DNA of 64,000 bases. It comes from Shinella sp. Its GTDB lineage: Bacteria > Pseudomonadota > Alphaproteobacteria > Rhizobiales > Rhizobiaceae. A program made the translations under genes and the position numbers. The notes below the pieces were generated by a model that searched no databases, was not told where the DNA came from, and saw only the letters and a program-made list of their open reading frames with translations. Positions 1 through 8,988 of this stretch are shown piece by piece (the stretch's first letter is position 1; each line of letters starts with the position of its first letter). The stretch covers positions 4,689-68,688 of the forward strand of contig QFQX01000022.1 in the NCBI GenBank assembly GCA_003248775.1, given 5' to 3'.

Positions 1-588
1 AAGAGAATGCAGGAGCATCTGCAGGGCCTCATGATCGAGGACCTGCCGAAACCTTTCGTTGCTGTCGCTGCCGAACTCAAGAGCGGCCACGAGGTATGGA
101 TCGAAAGTGGCCACCTCATCACGGCATTGCGCGCATCCTATGCGCTTCCGGGCATCTTCGAACCCGTGAACTGCAACAATCGCACACTGATCGACGGGGC
201 GCTGGTCAATCCCGTGCCGGTATCCGTCTGCCGCGCCCATGAACAGCCGCTGGTGGTCGCGGCCAACCTGCACTACGATCTCTTCGGCCGTTCAGCAGTC
301 GTCAAACACAGGGCCGGCGAACTCACGGATGTTTCCGACGCACCTCCAAAGGATCGCAACAGGCTCGGTCTCACCGGAGTGATGGTGCAGGCCTTCAACA
401 TCATTCAGGACCGCATTTCGCGCGCAAGACTCGCTGGCGATCCGCCGGATCTCGCACTCCATCCGCGGCTCAACGATATCGGGCTTTCCGAATTCCATCG
501 CGCCGGAGAAGCAATCGAGCGCGGCTTCGAGGAAACGAAAGCGCGCATCAACGATCTAAAGCGGCTGCAGGAAACCTTCACCCGCTGA
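1..588 (+). CDS. patatin-like phospholipase family protein (C-terminal part)
   Basis: The reading frame is open from the first base, so the start lies left of the window; about 195 codons are visible. The visible part carries the patatin Asp motif (LIDGALVNPVP) and the preceding segment ASYALPGIFEPV, both typical of bacterial patatin-like lipid acyl hydrolases. The family uses a Ser-Asp dyad; the nucleophile GxSxG motif would be in the missing part. No membrane segment is visible. It is convergent with the CBS gene on the other strand. Family assignment is firm; the substrate is unknown. Confidence 0.85.
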   Translation, partial: KRMQEHLQGLMIEDLPKPFVAVAAELKSGHEVWIESGHLITALRASYALPGIFEPVNCNNRTLIDGALVNPVPVSVCRAHEQPLVVAANLHYDLFGRSAVVKHRAGELTDVSDAPPKDRNRLGLTGVMVQAFNIIQDRISRARLAGDPPDLALHPRLNDIGLSEFHRAGEAIERGFEETKARINDLKRLQETFTR

Positions 589-642
589 TGGCATGACATG
601 CCGGCCGGAGATTGCTCCGGCCGAACATTTCCAACAGGTCGC

Positions 643-1077
643 TCAGCCCGCGATATAAGCCTTGATCTGCTCGGCTTCGAGTTCGACCTCGCGAATGCGC
701 GACTTCACGACGTCGCCGATCGAAATGATGCCACAGAGCCTGCCCTGCTCCTCGACAGGCACGTGGCGAAAGCGGCGGCTGGACATCATTTCCATCAACT
801 CGTTGACGGTGGTGTCCTCACGGCAGCGATGGACGTTCGACGTCATCACTGCAGAAACCGGCTTGTCGAGCGCAGCGCCTGCCGACTGACCGATGGCGCG
901 TACGACATCGCGCTCGGTAAAGATGCCGACAATGCGGTTCTCCATACCGACAACCACAACGGCACCGATCCTGTTTTCTTCAAGTACGCGGGTTGCTTCG
1001 GCCAGTGTCACATTGGGACCAACGGTGACAACGTTACGCCCCTTCACCTCGAGTATGCTCCTGACGGATACAGACAT
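643..1077 (-). CDS. CBS domain-pair protein
   Basis: A 144-residue protein made almost wholly of two CBS domains (about residues 10-65 and 75-130), with FTERDVVRAI closing the first repeat and GIISIGDVVKSRI closing the second. CBS pairs bind adenosine nucleotides and usually regulate a partner; standalone forms like this have no assigned partner. I chose the ATG at 1077 because AAGGAGGAG lies just upstream; the frame stays open further upstream but lacks a comparable ribosome site. No membrane or DNA-binding domain is present. The role is not predictable from the sequence. Confidence 0.88.
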   Translation of the reverse strand: MSVSVRSILEVKGRNVVTVGPNVTLAEATRVLEENRIGAVVVVGMENRIVGIFTERDVVRAIGQSAGAALDKPVSAVMTSNVHRCREDTTVNELMEMMSSRRFRHVPVEEQGRLCGIISIGDVVKSRIREVELEAEQIKAYIAG

Positions 1078-1194
1078 ATTCTCCTCCTTGGCAGTCGTTA
1101 GACCCTTATCGAACGCCGCAACCTCCATGCGGTTTCCGATTGGGGAAATGGTGCCTGTTATCCAAGGAGATTGCAATACGCGCCGGAATCCGGC

Positions 1195-1950
1195 TCAGGA
1201 GCGCCTGCGTGAATCGCGGACCGGATCGAACAGCCCGAAACAGAGAAAGCCGAGCAGAAAGCCGCCGATATGCGCGTCCCACGCGATTGCGGCACCGACA
1301 TCTCCGAAAAGCGGGATGCCGAAGGCAACAACGATGTTGCCGACGAACCAGACGAGGATGAAAACCCGAACCGTCTTCTGCTGCAAGGATTCGAGAATCG
1401 ATAACCGGGGTGGATGATAGCCGAAGAACGAAGCCGCCTGTCTTGCCCGTCCGCCGAAGGCGAATCGGCAGGCTGCGCCCATGAAGGCCGAAACAGCGCC
1501 GGACGCGCCGATCAGTATTGTCGGTTGCCCCCAGTTGACGGCGGCATGCAGCGCCGCCCCCGCAGCCGACGAGATCGCCCACAGCAACAGGAAACGTGCA
1601 AGCCCGATCCTGCGAAGGACAGGCGTACCGAATGCCGCGAGCCACAGACCGTTGAAAGCCAGATGTTCCAGGCTGCCATGCAGCAGGGAATAGGTGACGG
1701 GCGTCCAGAGCCATTCATAACCCTGCCCGGCCAGCGGATAGGCATAGCGGATCGGCGAAAACCCGAATTCGATCGTCATCCAGTTCGCCATTTCCGGCGA
1801 CAGCATTACCGTCTGGACGAAGTAAATCACCGCAAGCAGCGCCAATGAGAGAAGAATTCCCGCCGGCAGATTGAAAACGGGCTCCCTGCGCGGTTTTTCA
1901 TCCTCCGGCAGGATACGCTCATCTGCGGACTGGGGCGTCTGTTCGTCCAT
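1195..1950 (-). CDS. rhomboid family intramembrane serine protease
   Basis: A 251-residue membrane protein with six or more hydrophobic segments. The rhomboid catalytic pair is intact: Ser150 in GASGAVS and His227 in DAHIGGFL. The conserved HGSLEHLAFN segment (residues 91-100) follows the second helix. A cytosolic acidic/basic N-terminus of about 27 residues precedes helix 1. Rhomboids cut transmembrane helices of substrate proteins within the lipid bilayer; the substrate here is unknown. Its start lies about 70 bases downstream of a strong leftward terminator, so it probably has its own promoter or depends on readthrough. Confidence 0.93.
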   Translation of the reverse strand: MDEQTPQSADERILPEDEKPRREPVFNLPAGILLSLALLAVIYFVQTVMLSPEMANWMTIEFGFSPIRYAYPLAGQGYEWLWTPVTYSLLHGSLEHLAFNGLWLAAFGTPVLRRIGLARFLLLWAISSAAGAALHAAVNWGQPTILIGASGAVSAFMGAACRFAFGGRARQAASFFGYHPPRLSILESLQQKTVRVFILVWFVGNIVVAFGIPLFGDVGAAIAWDAHIGGFLLGFLCFGLFDPVRDSRRRS

Positions 1951-2021
1951 CGGGTCTTACCTCTGCAAGCCGGCGAACTTTTCATCCACCGCATATGCGA
2001 GCCATAGCGCAGCGCGCGGAC

Positions 2022-2054
2022 AAAAAAAAGCCGTCCGGCCGGAGCCGAACGGCT
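2022..2054 (-). terminator. Rho-independent terminator
   Basis: On the minus strand AGCCGTTCGGC pairs with GCCGGACGGCT (11 bp, one G-T wobble) across a short loop and is followed by eight T. It ends the candidate sRNA and would insulate the rhomboid gene. Confidence 0.8.
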
Positions 2055-2115
2055 TATCGGGTCCCCCAGGGTTTAACCCCTACCCGACAGTTGGTGCTGA
2101 AGCAGATTGCTTCGA
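2022..2115 (-). ncRNA. candidate small RNA ending in a strong terminator
   Basis: On the minus strand, between the rhomboid and PilZ genes, the sequence folds as a first stem (TCGGGT with ACCCGA, about 2061-2093) followed at once by a GC-rich hairpin and eight T. No leftward gene lies just upstream that would need this terminator, so an independent short transcript of about 80-100 nt is the simplest reading. The 5' end is a guess; I saw no convincing promoter. Rhizobia encode several conserved sRNA families of this size, but I cannot assign this one to a named family. Confidence 0.5.
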
Positions 2116-2293
2116 TACATTCTGGCAATGATTTGCCATAGCCCCGACAACCGCGCAACGAAAAGGAAGTATTAACCTTAACTTCGCGAGCCGCCCGCCA
2201 AATTCCAGCTGAAGCAACACCCACAAAGAACGTTATGTTAACAGCTTGCCGCTAAGCATTTTACCGTCGCGAAATATTTCACAATGTTCGTCC

Positions 2294-2905
2294 ATGTATT
2301 CTTTTCAGGCAACGCAGAACAGCAACACGGCTCCCCCAGCACAGCAGCGCGCCTTCCAGCGCGTCGCGGTGAACCTGCAGGGACGCCTGATGCTTGCCAA
2401 TTATGAAGAATATGTCTGCAAGGTGATCGACATGTCGCCGGGCGACGTCAATTTCGCCTGCGCAGGACGTCCGCGCGCGAACGAGCGGGTCATCGCCTAT
2501 ATCGACCATCTCGGACGTATCGAAGGCACCGTTACCAAACTCACCGAGGACGGCTTCGTCATTTCCATCGTCGCGACCGGCCGCAAGCGCGAAAAGCTTG
2601 CGGCACAGCTGACTTGGATCGCCAACAAGCATGAACTCGGCCTGCCCGAAGACCGTCGCCACGACCGACTGACGCCGCGGAACACCGCGGTCCAGCTCAC
2701 CCTCGAGGATGGTCGGCGTTATCCCTGCCGCCTGATGGACCTGTCGCTTTCGGGCGCCGCTGTCGATATCGACGTCCGCCCGCCGATTGGCACCGCGGTT
2801 CAGCTCGGCAACATGCGCGGTCGCATCGTGCGTCATTTCCTCGAGGGCGTCGCCATCGAGTTTCTTTCGCTGCAATCGCGCGAAGCCCTCACCGAATTCC
2901 TCTGA
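2294..2905 (+). CDS. tandem PilZ domain protein
   Basis: A 203-residue soluble protein with two PilZ-like halves. The second has the full c-di-GMP signature: RRHDR near residue 120 and DLSLSGAAV some 30 residues later. The first half has RAFQR near residue 20 and DMSPGDVNF near 45, a diverged version. PilZ proteins sense cyclic di-GMP and act by protein contacts, commonly on motility or exopolysaccharide. I chose ATG 2294 because the protein aligns from there; an in-frame TTG lies 48 bases upstream and neither has a strong ribosome site. Target unknown. Confidence 0.8.
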   Translation: MYSFQATQNSNTAPPAQQRAFQRVAVNLQGRLMLANYEEYVCKVIDMSPGDVNFACAGRPRANERVIAYIDHLGRIEGTVTKLTEDGFVISIVATGRKREKLAAQLTWIANKHELGLPEDRRHDRLTPRNTAVQLTLEDGRRYPCRLMDLSLSGAAVDIDVRPPIGTAVQLGNMRGRIVRHFLEGVAIEFLSLQSREALTEFL

Positions 2906-3513
2906 GCTGCACGGCTCAACCGCGGACCACCACCAGCCGCCGCTTATCGTGGCTGACGCCCGCATGAGAGCGCCGCGCGTCCATTCGGACGCACAAAAAC
3001 GCGTTGACGCCTCTAATCCACACAGCAGCCCAAAACCGTCTCCAGTTTTCAAACCGATAGGCCAACATTCACGCCGGCTTCAGGCGACTGCCCCCGTCAT
3101 CACACTATTGTGAAAATTCTTTTGCCCGAATTTCACCGCATCGCCCTTCGCGCATACTTGTGCATCGATCCCAAAACCGGGGAACACTTGGCGTCGCAGA
3201 TCCCGCACACTCCGTCACATCCTGGGGATCGAAAACCAACCTACGCCGCAAGCTGACCGGAAAAACGTTTTATCTTTTAATTTCACGTTGTTACACAAAA
3301 AACAACCCCTCGCCAAAAGTTGGCGCCGCCTGAACAAGGTAAAATTTTACGAAATTTTTCCGCGAATACGAATCGAACTTTATTTTGATTTTATACTTAT
3401 TTTGTTCTATTTTTTCTCAAGTTTAATTCTATTAATCGTCGTATTTTACTTCCGCAATTTGCGAGAGTTCAAAACATATCTGTCATCTTGCTTCCATCAC
3501 AGGGAGACAACAA
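2906..3513. other. intergenic region, AT-rich right half
   Basis: A stretch of about 600 bases without a convincing gene. The left half has normal GC; from about 3260 to 3480 the sequence becomes very AT-rich with T-runs, unlike the surrounding DNA. It ends in the leader of the secreted peptidase gene, whose ribosome site (AGGGAGA) is at about 3500. I see no tRNA, palindrome or clear hairpin. It probably holds the peptidase promoter. Confidence 0.6.
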
Positions 3514-4125
3514 ATGACAAAAAAGATTACTCTCGGAATTGGATTTATGACAGCAGTTCTGCTTGGAGCGCTCACCACACCGGCCGCAGCAGCACCCATC
3601 AGCATGAAGATCATTGGCAAGGCAAATCCGCCGATCGGTCACTACGAATTCTGCAAAACCTATGCAACCGAATGCCAGCCAGCCGGAGGCGATACAGGCC
3701 CGACCCTGTTGACCGAGGACAAGTGGAAAGTCCTTCTCGACGTCAACTATACCGTCAACGAATCCATCACGCCGATGACCGACATGGAGATCTACGGTGT
3801 TGAGGAACATTGGGCTTATCCGCGCACTGTCGGCGACTGCGAAGACTTCGTTCTACTCAAGCGTAAGCTTCTGATGGAAAAGGGATTTTCCGTATCTGAC
3901 CTGCTGATTACGGTTGTGGTGCAACCAAGCGGAGAAGGGCACGCAGTCCTAACGGTGAGAACCGACCGCGGAGACTTTGTTCTCGACAACATGCGCAACA
4001 AGGTTCTGCTCTGGTCCGACACGGAATACACTTACCTCAAGCGCCAGTCGACCGATGATCCCGGTCGCTGGGTCAAACTTCAGGACGGACGCGCTCCAGT
4101 CGTCGGCAGCGTCGGCACGAACTAA
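3514..4125 (+). CDS. secreted bacteria-like transglutaminase cysteine peptidase (BTLCP)
   Basis: A 203-residue exported protein with a signal peptide (residues 1-27, cut after TPAAAA). The transglutaminase-like Cys-His-Asp triad is visible: Cys109 in VGDCEDF, His143 in GEGHAVL, Asp158 in VLDN. This family (DUF920/BTLCP) is common in rhizobia and in other bacteria often sits with LapD-type c-di-GMP systems; no such partner is next to this copy. A start with AGGGAGA upstream fits. A hairpin terminator lies about 180 bases downstream. A second, diverged copy is at 50109-50681. Substrate unknown. Confidence 0.88.
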   Translation: MTKKITLGIGFMTAVLLGALTTPAAAAPISMKIIGKANPPIGHYEFCKTYATECQPAGGDTGPTLLTEDKWKVLLDVNYTVNESITPMTDMEIYGVEEHWAYPRTVGDCEDFVLLKRKLLMEKGFSVSDLLITVVVQPSGEGHAVLTVRTDRGDFVLDNMRNKVLLWSDTEYTYLKRQSTDDPGRWVKLQDGRAPVVGSVGTN

Positions 4126-4140
4126 AGCTGGCATTGGAGA

Positions 4141-4232
4141 AGCGTGCAGCGTTTTTGCTGGAGTGACACGCTCAAAAAACAAAAGCTTAAAGCGCAAGAC
4201 GCGAATCTGAAAGATCGCGATGCGCTTTAAGT
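4141..4232. repeat. intergenic palindromic repeat, copy 1
   Basis: Two adjoining stem-loops: AGCGTG/CACGCT in the left half and a perfect 10-bp CTTAAAGCGC/GCGCTTTAAG in the right half. The right half aligns clearly with the element at 29221-29328, sharing the A-rich block, the AATCTGA core and a closing GCGCT(C/T)TAAGT. Small mosaic palindromic elements between genes are known in Rhizobiaceae genomes; I infer this is one of them. Confidence 0.65.
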
Positions 4233-4304
4233 CCCAGCGAGTGAGCTTCAAAGCTTCTGGCCCGGTCTGTCCCCCCGCATACCCCGTCCCCGACCGGAGC
4301 CAAC

Positions 4305-4343
4305 GAGCCGGTCCCGCTCATCCCGGGACCGGCTCACTTTTTT
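4305..4343 (+). terminator. Rho-independent terminator after the BTLCP gene
   Basis: A perfect 11-bp stem GAGCCGGTCCC/GGGACCGGCTC with a 9-base loop, followed by ACTTTTTT on the plus strand. Confidence 0.85.
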
Positions 4344-4505
4344 CTAGAGGCCGCCCGCTCTGCATCCGGCACCGCCACGCCCCTTTACGCCGCATTAACC
4401 ATCTTGATCGACTCTCCCCTGAACAACACGATCAAGGATTCGAAAACCGTCCGCGGGGACAAAGCTGGCGGTTTCTGCGAACCTTCACCAAAACGAGGGG
4501 CGGGC

Positions 4506-5291
4506 ATGGCGAACACGGCAGACGACGCGCACGACCACAGCCCACTAATATCCAATCGTTTTCTACTCATCCTGACGTCGGCGATCGCGGTCCTTGCCCT
4601 GCTTTCCCTTGCAGTTCACGTTTTGGGCCGAAGCCTCGGACAAGAGCTGGCACTTGCCGGCCATACCGATAGCACCTCCAGTTTCACCATAGCCATCGGT
4701 CAGGATCGACTACGATTGGAAGCCAATAGCATTCGATTCGAGGACCAGCGCCAGGACGGCAAGAGTGATCGGATCGATCTTTACCTCGTCTGGCCAGAAA
4801 TGGCCGGTTACAGCAAGGATCTGAGAGAACGGTTCGACGACATCTCCCGGACCGATTCCCTTATTTTCCTGCAACTTTCCCAGAGCACGATGTCCCGCGA
4901 CATGTCGGGCCGAGTGGAGCCTATCTATTCGTTGCTGTTAGACGGCTCGTCCCAGAAAGGTCCGGACGGACTTACCCTTCACAAGTTTCGTCGGGGTACC
5001 GGTTATGACAACGAGACACTGCTGACCGCGGATCTTCCCGACGGGACCAGCTACGCCGTCCGATGCATTCTTCCCGAAGATCCGTCGCTCGCCACCAGCG
5101 GCGATTGCCAGCGCGACATTCATGTTGGAAAGGACCTGACTGTTCTCTACCGGTTCTCAAGCCGAATGCTCAAGGATTGGCGCGCAATCGACACTGCCAT
5201 CCGGGCCTATACGGAAGCGCGTATCGAGCCTCCTATCCTCGCACCCTCCCATAAAATGCGACGAGATCAGGCAACGAATGATTCATTATAA
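4506..5291 (+). CDS. membrane-anchored protein of unknown function
   Basis: I do not recognise this family. The 261-residue protein has a short charged N-terminus, one hydrophobic helix (about residues 18-40) and a periplasmic-type soluble domain of about 220 residues with two Cys (in VRCIL and GDCQRD) that could pair. The segment DRIDLYLVWPEM is the most distinctive. ATG 4506 has GAGGGG upstream. It lies before the D,D-carboxypeptidase gene on the same strand with a 94-base gap. A cell-envelope location is likely; function cannot be inferred. Confidence 0.7.
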   Translation: MANTADDAHDHSPLISNRFLLILTSAIAVLALLSLAVHVLGRSLGQELALAGHTDSTSSFTIAIGQDRLRLEANSIRFEDQRQDGKSDRIDLYLVWPEMAGYSKDLRERFDDISRTDSLIFLQLSQSTMSRDMSGRVEPIYSLLLDGSSQKGPDGLTLHKFRRGTGYDNETLLTADLPDGTSYAVRCILPEDPSLATSGDCQRDIHVGKDLTVLYRFSSRMLKDWRAIDTAIRAYTEARIEPPILAPSHKMRRDQATNDSL

Positions 5292-5385
5292 ACTTCTTGG
5301 TAAGGCTGCGGCCGTAGACTTCACGAATTGGGCACGTGGGGGCGGGCCCGGATCCCAGATGATCAGAATTTGAAGAGTTCTTGCG

Positions 5386-6879
5386 GTGCAGAATAAAATT
5401 GGAAGTCTCAATCTTGCGCGAAAAATGCAGAAGCTGGCGGCGGCGGCTCTAATTTTCGCGTCGGCAGTGGGTGTTAATGTGGGGTCGGCGCATGCTGCTC
5501 CCAAATATGCCGGGATTGTTGTCGACGCCAGTACGGGTAAGGTTCTCTACAGCGAGGATGCTGACACCCTTCGCTATCCGGCGTCCCTTACCAAGATGAT
5601 GACGCTCTACCTCACCTTCGAAGCGCTCGAAGCAGGTCGTATTCGACTGGACAGCAAGGTGCCTGTTTCAGCCAACGCTGCTGCGGAGCCTCCGTCGAAA
5701 CTCGGCGTTGGTGCAGGTCGTTCGGTAACGGTCGAGCAAGCAATCCTTGCCCTCGTTACGCGGTCCGCCAACGACATGGCAACTGCGCTTGGCGAGTACC
5801 TCGGCGGCTCGGAAAGCCGTTTCGCCCAGCAGATGACGGCGAAGGCCCGCAGCCTCGGCATGACCAAGACCACCTATCGTAACGCGAACGGCCTGCCCAA
5901 CACGGCGCAGATGACAACCGCCCGCGACCAAGCCCGTCTCGGCATAGCGCTTCGGCAGCATTTCCCGCAATATTTCGGCTACTTCTCCACCCGCAGCTTC
6001 CAGTTCGGCAAGCAGACTATCGGCAACCACAATCGTCTTCTCGGCGTGGTTCGCGGCGTGGACGGTATCAAAACAGGTTACACGCGTGCCGCCGGCTACA
6101 ATCTCGTGACCTCGGCTCAAGCCGATGGCCGTTCAATCGTTGGCGTGGTCATGGGCTCTTCGTCGGGTGCCAAGCGTAATGAGACGATGAAGCAGCTCGT
6201 TCTGCGCTACATGCCGAAGGCTTCCCGCTCCGGCGGTGGTAGCGATCTGATCGCCAAGGTCAACACGTCGGTGGCACCTTCTGCCGCAGCGGCCGCAGTG
6301 GATGAGCCCGCGTTTGTGGCCAGCGCGCCACGCCTTCCTTCCGAAGGCCCGCTTCCAGACACCCGTTACAAGAACGGCGCAGTCGCTTCGGCCTTTGCAG
6401 CGCCGGCTAACGACAATGGTGCAGCCGCCGCCCTCAAGGCCGCAACAGGCGCGCCGGAACGCCCGCTTTCTGCCGGCGTGCCCGTTCCGCAGCCGGCTCC
6501 GGCCTATATGCCGAAGGTGAAGGCTTCGGCCGAACCGCAGTCTCTCGCAGAGGAAGAAACCGAATCCGTTGCGCAGGCCGCCGTAAAACCGGTTGACCTC
6601 GACCAGACGATTACGGCCTCCACCCGGCCTTCGGCGGGTTGGGTCATCCAGATCGGCACATCGCCGGATCGGGAACAGGCCATGACACTCCTGCGTAAAG
6701 CGCAGGATAAAGGCGGCAAGGTATTGCGTTCCGCCACCCCTTTCACCGTCGCCTATAACAGTGGTTCGGAACAACTTTACCGCGCGCGGTTCGGCGGCTT
6801 CGACGACCAGAAGACAGCGGTCAATGCATGCAAGAGCTTGAAAAAGGTGGGTATTGGCTGCTGGGCTGCAATGCAGTGA
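5386..6879 (+). CDS. D-alanyl-D-alanine carboxypeptidase with SPOR domain
   Basis: A 497-residue penicillin-binding protein of the PBP5/6 (S11) type. After a signal peptide (cut near residue 38) come the active-site motifs SLTK (67-70, Ser67 nucleophile), SAN (127-129) and KTG (229-231). A Pro/Ala-rich linker (about 280-410) leads to a C-terminal SPOR domain (about 412-497), which binds denuded glycan at the division septum. It would trim the terminal D-Ala of stem peptides at the septum. Starts with GTG at 5386; an ATG 39 bases in also leaves a complete signal peptide. Confidence 0.93.
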   Translation: MQNKIGSLNLARKMQKLAAAALIFASAVGVNVGSAHAAPKYAGIVVDASTGKVLYSEDADTLRYPASLTKMMTLYLTFEALEAGRIRLDSKVPVSANAAAEPPSKLGVGAGRSVTVEQAILALVTRSANDMATALGEYLGGSESRFAQQMTAKARSLGMTKTTYRNANGLPNTAQMTTARDQARLGIALRQHFPQYFGYFSTRSFQFGKQTIGNHNRLLGVVRGVDGIKTGYTRAAGYNLVTSAQADGRSIVGVVMGSSSGAKRNETMKQLVLRYMPKASRSGGGSDLIAKVNTSVAPSAAAAAVDEPAFVASAPRLPSEGPLPDTRYKNGAVASAFAAPANDNGAAAALKAATGAPERPLSAGVPVPQPAPAYMPKVKASAEPQSLAEEETESVAQAAVKPVDLDQTITASTRPSAGWVIQIGTSPDREQAMTLLRKAQDKGGKVLRSATPFTVAYNSGSEQLYRARFGGFDDQKTAVNACKSLKKVGIGCWAAMQ

Positions 6880-6925
6880 CAGTCGTCTCCCGACCTCGAT
6901 TTTTATCGCGTACGAGGTAACGAAC

Positions 6926-7195
6926 ATGGCATCGAACGAAAATCATTTCGAATTCGCGGCGAGCCAGGACAACGAAAGCCGCGGAGGGCATTACGGCCTG
7001 CATCCGCTGCATGAGGCTGCGTTCCGTCTTGCCGATCTTGGTCTCAGTCGGAAGCGCTCGCGCACCAAGGACCTGATCGGCCTGCTGCTTTGCCACGGCG
7101 CGCGCGCCTGGCGTTATTCGCAGCCGGAAGCCAATATCCACCTGCATGTCTCCTCGCAGGCTGGCCGCTTTCCCGTTCTTCTGCGCCTGCGCTGA
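6926..7195 (+). CDS. small conserved-looking hypothetical protein
   Basis: An 89-residue soluble protein with GAGGT placed correctly before the ATG, 46 bases after the carboxypeptidase and 27 before the hexapeptide protein, on the same strand. The centre (LHEAAFRLADLGLSRKRSRTKD) is basic and helical; no known domain is recognised. The overlapping frame on the other strand lacks a good start. I take it as real on ribosome site and spacing, not on homology. Confidence 0.6.
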   Translation: MASNENHFEFAASQDNESRGGHYGLHPLHEAAFRLADLGLSRKRSRTKDLIGLLLCHGARAWRYSQPEANIHLHVSSQAGRFPVLLRLR

Positions 7196-7222
7196 AGACG
7201 GCTGACCGACGGACACAGTTTC

Positions 7223-7750
7223 ATGCCGCTATATTCGCTCGGAAACCTCTCGCCGAAAACGCCCCCTGAAGGGCGTTTCTGGGTTGCTCCCGATGCTCAT
7301 GTGATCGGGCAGGTCGATCTCGGCGAGGATGTCGGCATCTGGTTCGGAGCCGTCCTGCGCGGCGACAACGAACCGATCGTCATCGGCGAGCGGAGCAATA
7401 TTCAGGAAGGCGTGATGATCCATACGGATCCGCGCTTTCCCGTGACCATCGGCAGAGGCTGCACGATCGGGCATCACGCCATCATTCATGGCTGCGCGAT
7501 CGGCGACAATTCCCTGATCGGCATGGGTGCTACCGTTCTGAACGGCGCGAAGATCGGCAACAACTGCCTCGTTGGCGCAAACGCGCTGATCACCGAGAAC
7601 AAGGAATTTCCCGACAATTCGCTGATCGTCGGTTCTCCCGCCCGGGTCGTCAGAACCCTGGACGAAACCTCAGCGGCAAGACTTGCCCTGTCGGCTGAGA
7701 GCTATGTCCGCAACTGGCAACGCTTCGCCCGCGATCTCAAGCAGATCTGA
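7223..7750 (+). CDS. gamma-carbonic anhydrase family protein
   Basis: A 175-residue left-handed beta-helix protein with about six hexapeptide turns followed by a C-terminal helix (about 150-175). The metal-ligand pattern of gamma-carbonic anhydrases is present: His67 in MIHTD, His84 and His89 in IGHHAIIHG. Family members either hydrate CO2 or bind metal without measured activity, so catalysis is not certain. It is convergent with zur. Metal binding by this protein fits the neighbouring zinc genes but no regulatory link is visible. Confidence 0.88.
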   Translation: MPLYSLGNLSPKTPPEGRFWVAPDAHVIGQVDLGEDVGIWFGAVLRGDNEPIVIGERSNIQEGVMIHTDPRFPVTIGRGCTIGHHAIIHGCAIGDNSLIGMGATVLNGAKIGNNCLVGANALITENKEFPDNSLIVGSPARVVRTLDETSAARLALSAESYVRNWQRFARDLKQI

Positions 7751-7771
7751 TAGATCCTGGGTCAGCGCCGC

Positions 7772-8167
7772 TCAGGCACACTCCGCGCACAGGCCACGGA
7801 TTTCAATCGTCGTCTTTTCCGCTTTGAAGCGCTGGCCCTTGGCCCAGTCCGCCAGCCGATGATCTATGGCGTGATCGTGGAATTCGCTGACACGGCCGCA
7901 CTTGTTGCAGATCGCAAAGGCGACCGTGCCATGATGGCAGCAATCCTGTTTGGGATGGGCGCAGACGACGAAGGAGTTGATGCTCTCGAGACGATGCACC
8001 AGCCCCATCTCGACCAGCTTGTCGAGCGCCCGGTAAACCTGCAGCGGCGCCCGGAAACCATGATCGCGCAGGCGGTCGAGGATCCCGTAAGCCGAAAGCG
8101 GTCCAACCGATTCCGTCAGCGCATCGAAAACGAGCGATTGGTTCTTCGTCAGTTGTGGCGTTGTCAT
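7772..8167 (-). CDS. zur: zinc uptake regulator Zur (Fur family)
   Basis: A 131-residue Fur-family repressor: winged helix in the first 75 residues, then a dimerisation domain with the structural zinc motif CNKCG and a second CAEC at the extreme C-terminus, plus CxHPKxDCCHH in between. Zur binds palindromes near zinc-uptake genes when zinc is sufficient. It is the last gene of znuC-znuB-zur, starting 5 bases after znuB ends. The palindromes at 9988-10004 and 11105-11121 are its likely operators, which would make the operon autoregulated. Confidence 0.93.
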   Translation of the reverse strand: MTTPQLTKNQSLVFDALTESVGPLSAYGILDRLRDHGFRAPLQVYRALDKLVEMGLVHRLESINSFVVCAHPKQDCCHHGTVAFAICNKCGRVSEFHDHAIDHRLADWAKGQRFKAEKTTIEIRGLCAECA

Positions 8168-8172
8168 GGTTC

Positions 8173-8988
8173 CTATCCCTGCCTGTTCGTCTCGGCACCC
8201 TCGCGTCCGGGCTTGGGCAGGAGACTCAAGAGAAAGAGTACAAGAGCCGCCACGACAATCGAAGGGCCGGACGGCGTATCATAGGTCAACGATCCGAAAA
8301 GACCGAAAACGACGGCGACTGCGCCGATCAGCGACGCGAAGACGGCCATGACCTCTGGCGTCGTCGCGAAACGGCGCGCGGTCGCGGCGGGAATGATCAA
8401 CAGCGATGTGATCAGCATGATGCCGACGATCTTCATCGCGATGGCGATCACCAATGCCATCAGCAGCATGAAGGCCAGACGCGCCCGTTCGGGCTGCAAT
8501 CCCTCGGCCTCGGCAAGTTCCGCATTGACCGTCGCGGCCAATAGTGGGCGCCAGAGCCACGCGATCATGCCGAGCACAACGGCGCCGCCGACCCAGACCA
8601 CCACGATATCGGTCGTGTCCACCGCGAGGATATCCCCGAACAGGAAGGCCACCAGATCGATACGCACCCAGGTCATGAAGGCGACCATCACAAGGCCGAT
8701 CGCCAGTGTCGCGTGGCTGAGTATGCCGAGCAGCGCATCGGCCGAAAGCGCCTGCCGGCGCTGCAGGAGGAGGAGCAAGAGCGATACCATCGACGCGACG
8801 ACGAAGACGCTCACCATCAGATTGAGCGACAGAAGCAGCGAGAGCGCAACCCCAAGAAGCGCCGAATGGGCCATGGTGTCACCGAAATAGGCCATACGCC
8901 GCCAGATGACGAAACAGCCGAGTGGGCCGGTCGTCAGTGCAAGTCCGATACCCGCCAGCATTGCGCGGAGGAAGAAATCGTCAAACAT
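8173..8988 (-). CDS. znuB: zinc ABC transporter permease ZnuB
   Basis: A 271-residue integral membrane protein with 7-8 hydrophobic helices, of the ABC-3 family that carries zinc or manganese. The start overlaps the end of znuC by 8 bases, which suggests translational coupling. The pairing with a His-rich ZnuC and a His-rich ZnuA, and with zur just downstream, identifies zinc as the substrate. Confidence 0.94.
   Translation of the reverse strand: MFDDFFLRAMLAGIGLALTTGPLGCFVIWRRMAYFGDTMAHSALLGVALSLLLSLNLMVSVFVVASMVSLLLLLLQRRQALSADALLGILSHATLAIGLVMVAFMTWVRIDLVAFLFGDILAVDTTDIVVVWVGGAVVLGMIAWLWRPLLAATVNAELAEAEGLQPERARLAFMLLMALVIAIAMKIVGIMLITSLLIIPAATARRFATTPEVMAVFASLIGAVAVVFGLFGSLTYDTPSGPSIVVAALVLFLLSLLPKPGREGAETNRQG

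Noticed and set aside
6821..7216. Leftward frame opposite the 89-residue gene
   Set aside because: The rightward frame has the better ribosome site and spacing.
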